Source: a virus. From it: a stretch of 29,951 nucleotides of DNA. The position numbers and the translations under genes are program-made. Below, one piece after another: positions 28,801 through 29,951 of this stretch (the first letter of the stretch is position 1; each line of letters begins with the position of its first letter). Below the pieces are notes generated by a model. It searched no databases and had not been told where the DNA came from. It saw only the letters and a list, made by a program, of their open reading frames with translations. The DNA is taken from positions 1 to 29,951 of IMG/VR virus record IMGVR_UViG_3300019360_000030; one strand, written 5' to 3'.

Positions 28801-29951
28801 CGATCACGCTCCCGAACGTGACCGGAACGGTCATCACTTCCGGCGACACCGGCACGGTGACCTCGACGATCATCCTCGACGGAACCATCTCCGCCGCGGA
28901 CCTCGCGACTGACTCAGTCACCGGAACCCAGATCGCGGCCGGAGCAGTCGGGACGAGCGAGGTGGTCGACGACTCACTGACGGCCTCGGATCTCGCCGCG
29001 AACTCGGTCGGGGCGAGCGAGATCCAGACCGATGCCGTTGGATCGGCCGAGATCGCTTCGAACGCGGTCGGCGACGACGAGCTCGACGAGAACGGATCGT
29101 ACACGGTGGCGAATCTCACGGTCACCGGGACCTTTGAGGTCGATTGCGCAGGAACCGGCGATTGCAAGGACGAGCTGCCAGCGAACCCATCGGTCGACAT
29201 CGCAGCGCCTGCTGGCGCTGGCGAAGGCGCGATCGGCATGAGCAACGGAGTCCTGACTGGGCGGCTGAACGGTGAGGGAGCCGCGAGCAGACTCCTCCGC
29301 CTCGTCGACCTGACGAGCGCCTCGGTGACGATCTCGAGCGCACAGCTTGCCGCCTTCGTGACTGGCGAGGTCGGCACCGGAGCGCTGGTGTTCCGAGCGT
29401 CGAACGCGCTCGACGCGACCGACATTGCGACTGACGGCGTGGGGTCGGCGGAGATCGCCGCGGATGCCGTCGGCGCGAGCGAGATCGGGGTCGATGCCGT
29501 CGGGGCGAGTGAAATCGCGGCCGACGCAGTAGGGTCTTCTGAGATCGCTGCTGGGGCAGTCGGGACGAGCGAGCTCGCGGCGAACGCGGTCGACGGCACG
29601 AAGATCGCCATGGGATCCGACGTCGCCGGCGACACCCTGTACTACAACGGCACGGACTATGCGCGCCTCGCGATCGGGACCCCCGGTCAGATACCGGTGG
29701 TGAACTCGGGTGCGACCGCGCTCGCGTACGTGACTCGCACCAACCCGCTGCTAGGCACCGGAAACCGCATCAACACGACCGCCGTGGCCGGAAACTGCGT
29801 CAACTTCGTCGCGCCGAACGCGACGGGGTTCTCAACCTCTGGAGATTGCTCCGCAGGCGCGGCCGCGGCCGGGTATTCGTTCTACGTGACTCACAACATG
29901 ACGATCAAGCGCCAGAGCTTCATGATTCGCGCTGGCGCGACGACCCCCGCG
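25821..29951 (+). CDS. Large fibre-like protein with signal peptide, beta-helix and decapeptide repeats (partial)
   Basis: Open for 1377 codons from ATG 25821 (GGAGAG site) to the right window edge, with no stop. The start encodes a Sec-type signal peptide (basic SRLAGR, hydrophobic LAGLLGFVCLVLVPAPIP, VSA|AP). From about residue 75 comes a right-handed beta-helix/pectate-lyase-like region (TTTAGIQEAIDQCAG, KVEIGPGDYTI, RDLAIDIEQT, DVDIENVHVG, IYGNTF, IHDNVIL), with several Cys. From about residue 630 it turns into a fibre-like part with repeats such as TLPNVTGTVITSGD and three blocks of decapeptides. This would be a host-recognition fibre or depolymerase-like protein, but the signal peptide is unexpected for a cytoplasmically assembled fibre. 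Confidence 0.7.
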   Translation, partial: MSRLAGRLAGLLGFVCLVLVPAPIPVSAAPIAGNNKGLTSPLNQSLNANGENITGVGELTYDDGQVAEKQAEKVVKLNKPQVGGGTTTAGIQEAIDQCAGAPNDTCKVEIGPGDYTITKTCGQWVTSNSSGSRVTGSGVVGGGAILVAQDKSITIQGSGKFLTRIRWATEFSENSCGYNQSGAQASVLRLDSGSGGGSNQTRKIIIRDLAIDIEQTNTSLADTDTFWIGGIDIGAVGTIDEVDIENVHVGCWEKYQQGRCISIVNLGGGAIHPPRDIYISHAWIEASNTGVWDAFADDLKIANTWLGSVDLSPFSCSPALVSKLDGTFVSTGNTYEFRDQNGYQCGAAQGLQPLRWVHLDGRNRVDDSFGGQWATFTSDIYVVRSEEVSSKFFEGFYVTGYNGATILGNKFICSEDYIESSVSGDNEVNACFVPAGVIKIANANNNNPGDMCASSRPCNVGNVIADNVFWNFRDNSNRFDGGFTTGCIIDIQQPTDAGDNSQNHIYGNTFRIVDTNGLIDTSPLADGFCGGGTHQGGGTDWVKKNFIHDNVILGRDDMCLAGFGIGVGGSTCDVSYDLSDGRLTVADLRATTLLINSKQVCLADGTNCPAGGSGSMSSFFISADTGADGTISNALTLEIAGGAGITTATTGTGNRTVVLNLNFIQAPMLFTWGDGQNTTYQITYDIGQGANNPKKNYNLINAKDEFHVPYTLQANSVTVATTQTGNAALVLPNDSIGAAELGENSVGASELDGGAVETELEGLLDLNELQGAVTDAQVSDVLTASIFVGSGSVTNAIDLATSEVAGNLPIARLNSGTGATADTFWAGDGTWKTPPGSGDVLAVGPACPSGNCLTDGVATTGTELFVFEGVTVDANEYRILVPNADPGADATWTLPTASGTLVGTGDSFTITAGMVFPDTLGQPQIGPAGVASSEIADDSVGFVDVDQSTTVAANPGMAPNDTFFGDGGVVFEGSSADAIETRLTVANPTSSDKTITLPNVTGTVITSGDTGTVTSTIILDGTISAADLATDSVTGTQIAAGAVGTSEVVDDSLTASDLAANSVGASEIQTDAVGSAEIASNAVGDDELDENGSYTVANLTVTGTFEVDCAGTGDCKDELPANPSVDIAAPAGAGEGAIGMSNGVLTGRLNGEGAASRLLRLVDLTSASVTISSAQLAAFVTGEVGTGALVFRASNALDATDIATDGVGSAEIAADAVGASEIGVDAVGASEIAADAVGSSEIAAGAVGTSELAANAVDGTKIAMGSDVAGDTLYYNGTDYARLAIGTPGQIPVVNSGATALAYVTRTNPLLGTGNRINTTAVAGNCVNFVAPNATGFSTSGDCSAGAAAAGYSFYVTHNMTIKRQSFMIRAGATTPA
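28011..28091 (+). repeat. Decapeptide repeat block 1
   Basis: Two to three 10-residue units (PNDSIGAAEL, GENSVGASEL, then a decayed DGGAVETELE) encoded in tandem in the fibre-like gene. Same family as blocks 2 and 3. Confidence 0.6.
28905..29084 (+). repeat. Decapeptide repeat block 2 (6 units)
   Basis: 180 nt encode six consecutive 10-residue units, for example ATDSVTGTQI, AAGAVGTSEV, AANSVGASEI, QTDAVGSAEI, ending ASNAVGDDEL. Consensus is roughly x-x-[DN]-[AS]-V-G-x-S-E-[IL]. Confidence 0.75.
29427..29606 (+). repeat. Decapeptide repeat block 3 (6 units)
   Basis: 180 nt encode six consecutive 10-residue units: ATDGVGSAEI, AADAVGASEI, GVDAVGASEI, AADAVGSSEI, AAGAVGTSEL, AANAVDGTKI. The DNA-level similarity is higher than in block 2, so recent expansion or repeat exchange is likely. 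Confidence 0.75.

Noticed and set aside
26475-29635. Minus-strand open frames of 488 and 502 codons opposite the fibre-like gene
   Set aside because: They are composition shadows: repetitive Ala/Ser/Val/Pro text created by the repeats on the + strand, with no ribosome site or domain.

Overview
The window is a 29.95 kb piece of a GC-rich (roughly two-thirds G+C by eye) tailed-phage or prophage genome. Every gene I can support lies on the + strand, most junctions are 4-base ATGA/GTGA/TTGA overlaps, and no window-sized gene runs the other way. The coding style (GAG, CTC, GCG, GAC codons, many GTG starts, high third-position GC) suggests a high-GC proteobacterial or related Gram-negative host. 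This is inference, as no host marker gene is present.

Layout. (1) 1-5588 is an early/accessory arm of small genes: a Cro/Xre-like HTH protein, a PD-(D/E)xK-like nuclease, an HNH endonuclease, a replication-initiator-like protein with a Pro/Ser linker and a strong inverted repeat inside its gene, a series of small Cys-rich (zinc-binding) proteins, a winged-helix-like protein and an excisionase-like HTH protein. One small gene (3269-3476) is frame-disrupted. (2) 5701-6985 holds a minor tail protein Z-like gene and two unknown genes. (3) 6986-7170 is a non-coding gap, a candidate packaging site. (4) 7171-14794 is a lambda-type head module in lambda-like order: small terminase, GpA-type large terminase, gpW, portal (gpB-like), S49 protease (gpC-like), scaffold-like protein, decoration protein D, major capsid protein E, a small FI-position protein and FII-like attachment protein. 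(5) 14787-25198 is a Mu-type contractile tail: tail terminator-like protein, gp38-like DUF2635, sheath (L), tube (M), chaperone gp41 with a -1 frameshift extension, short tape measure, gpN, gpP/gp44 hub, gp45 spike with an HxH motif, gp46, gp47 (J-like), gp48 and a tail-collar protein. (6) 25209-29951 holds two proteins with apparent Sec signal peptides. The second is a very large beta-helix/repeat fibre-like protein that runs off the right end.

Together these genes describe a myovirus whose capsid and DNA-packaging genes are lambda-like and whose tail is Mu-like. No integrase, transposase, lysis gene (holin/endolysin), tRNA, CRISPR or insertion sequence is visible. The most notable points are: a GAGTCAC/GTGACTC heptamer that is far more frequent than base composition predicts; a 13-bp-arm inverted repeat plus direct repeats in the linker of the replication gene (possible lambda-O-like origin); two adjacent genes sharing an unusual Cys/His motif; a frame-disrupted small ORF; and exported-looking fibre proteins.
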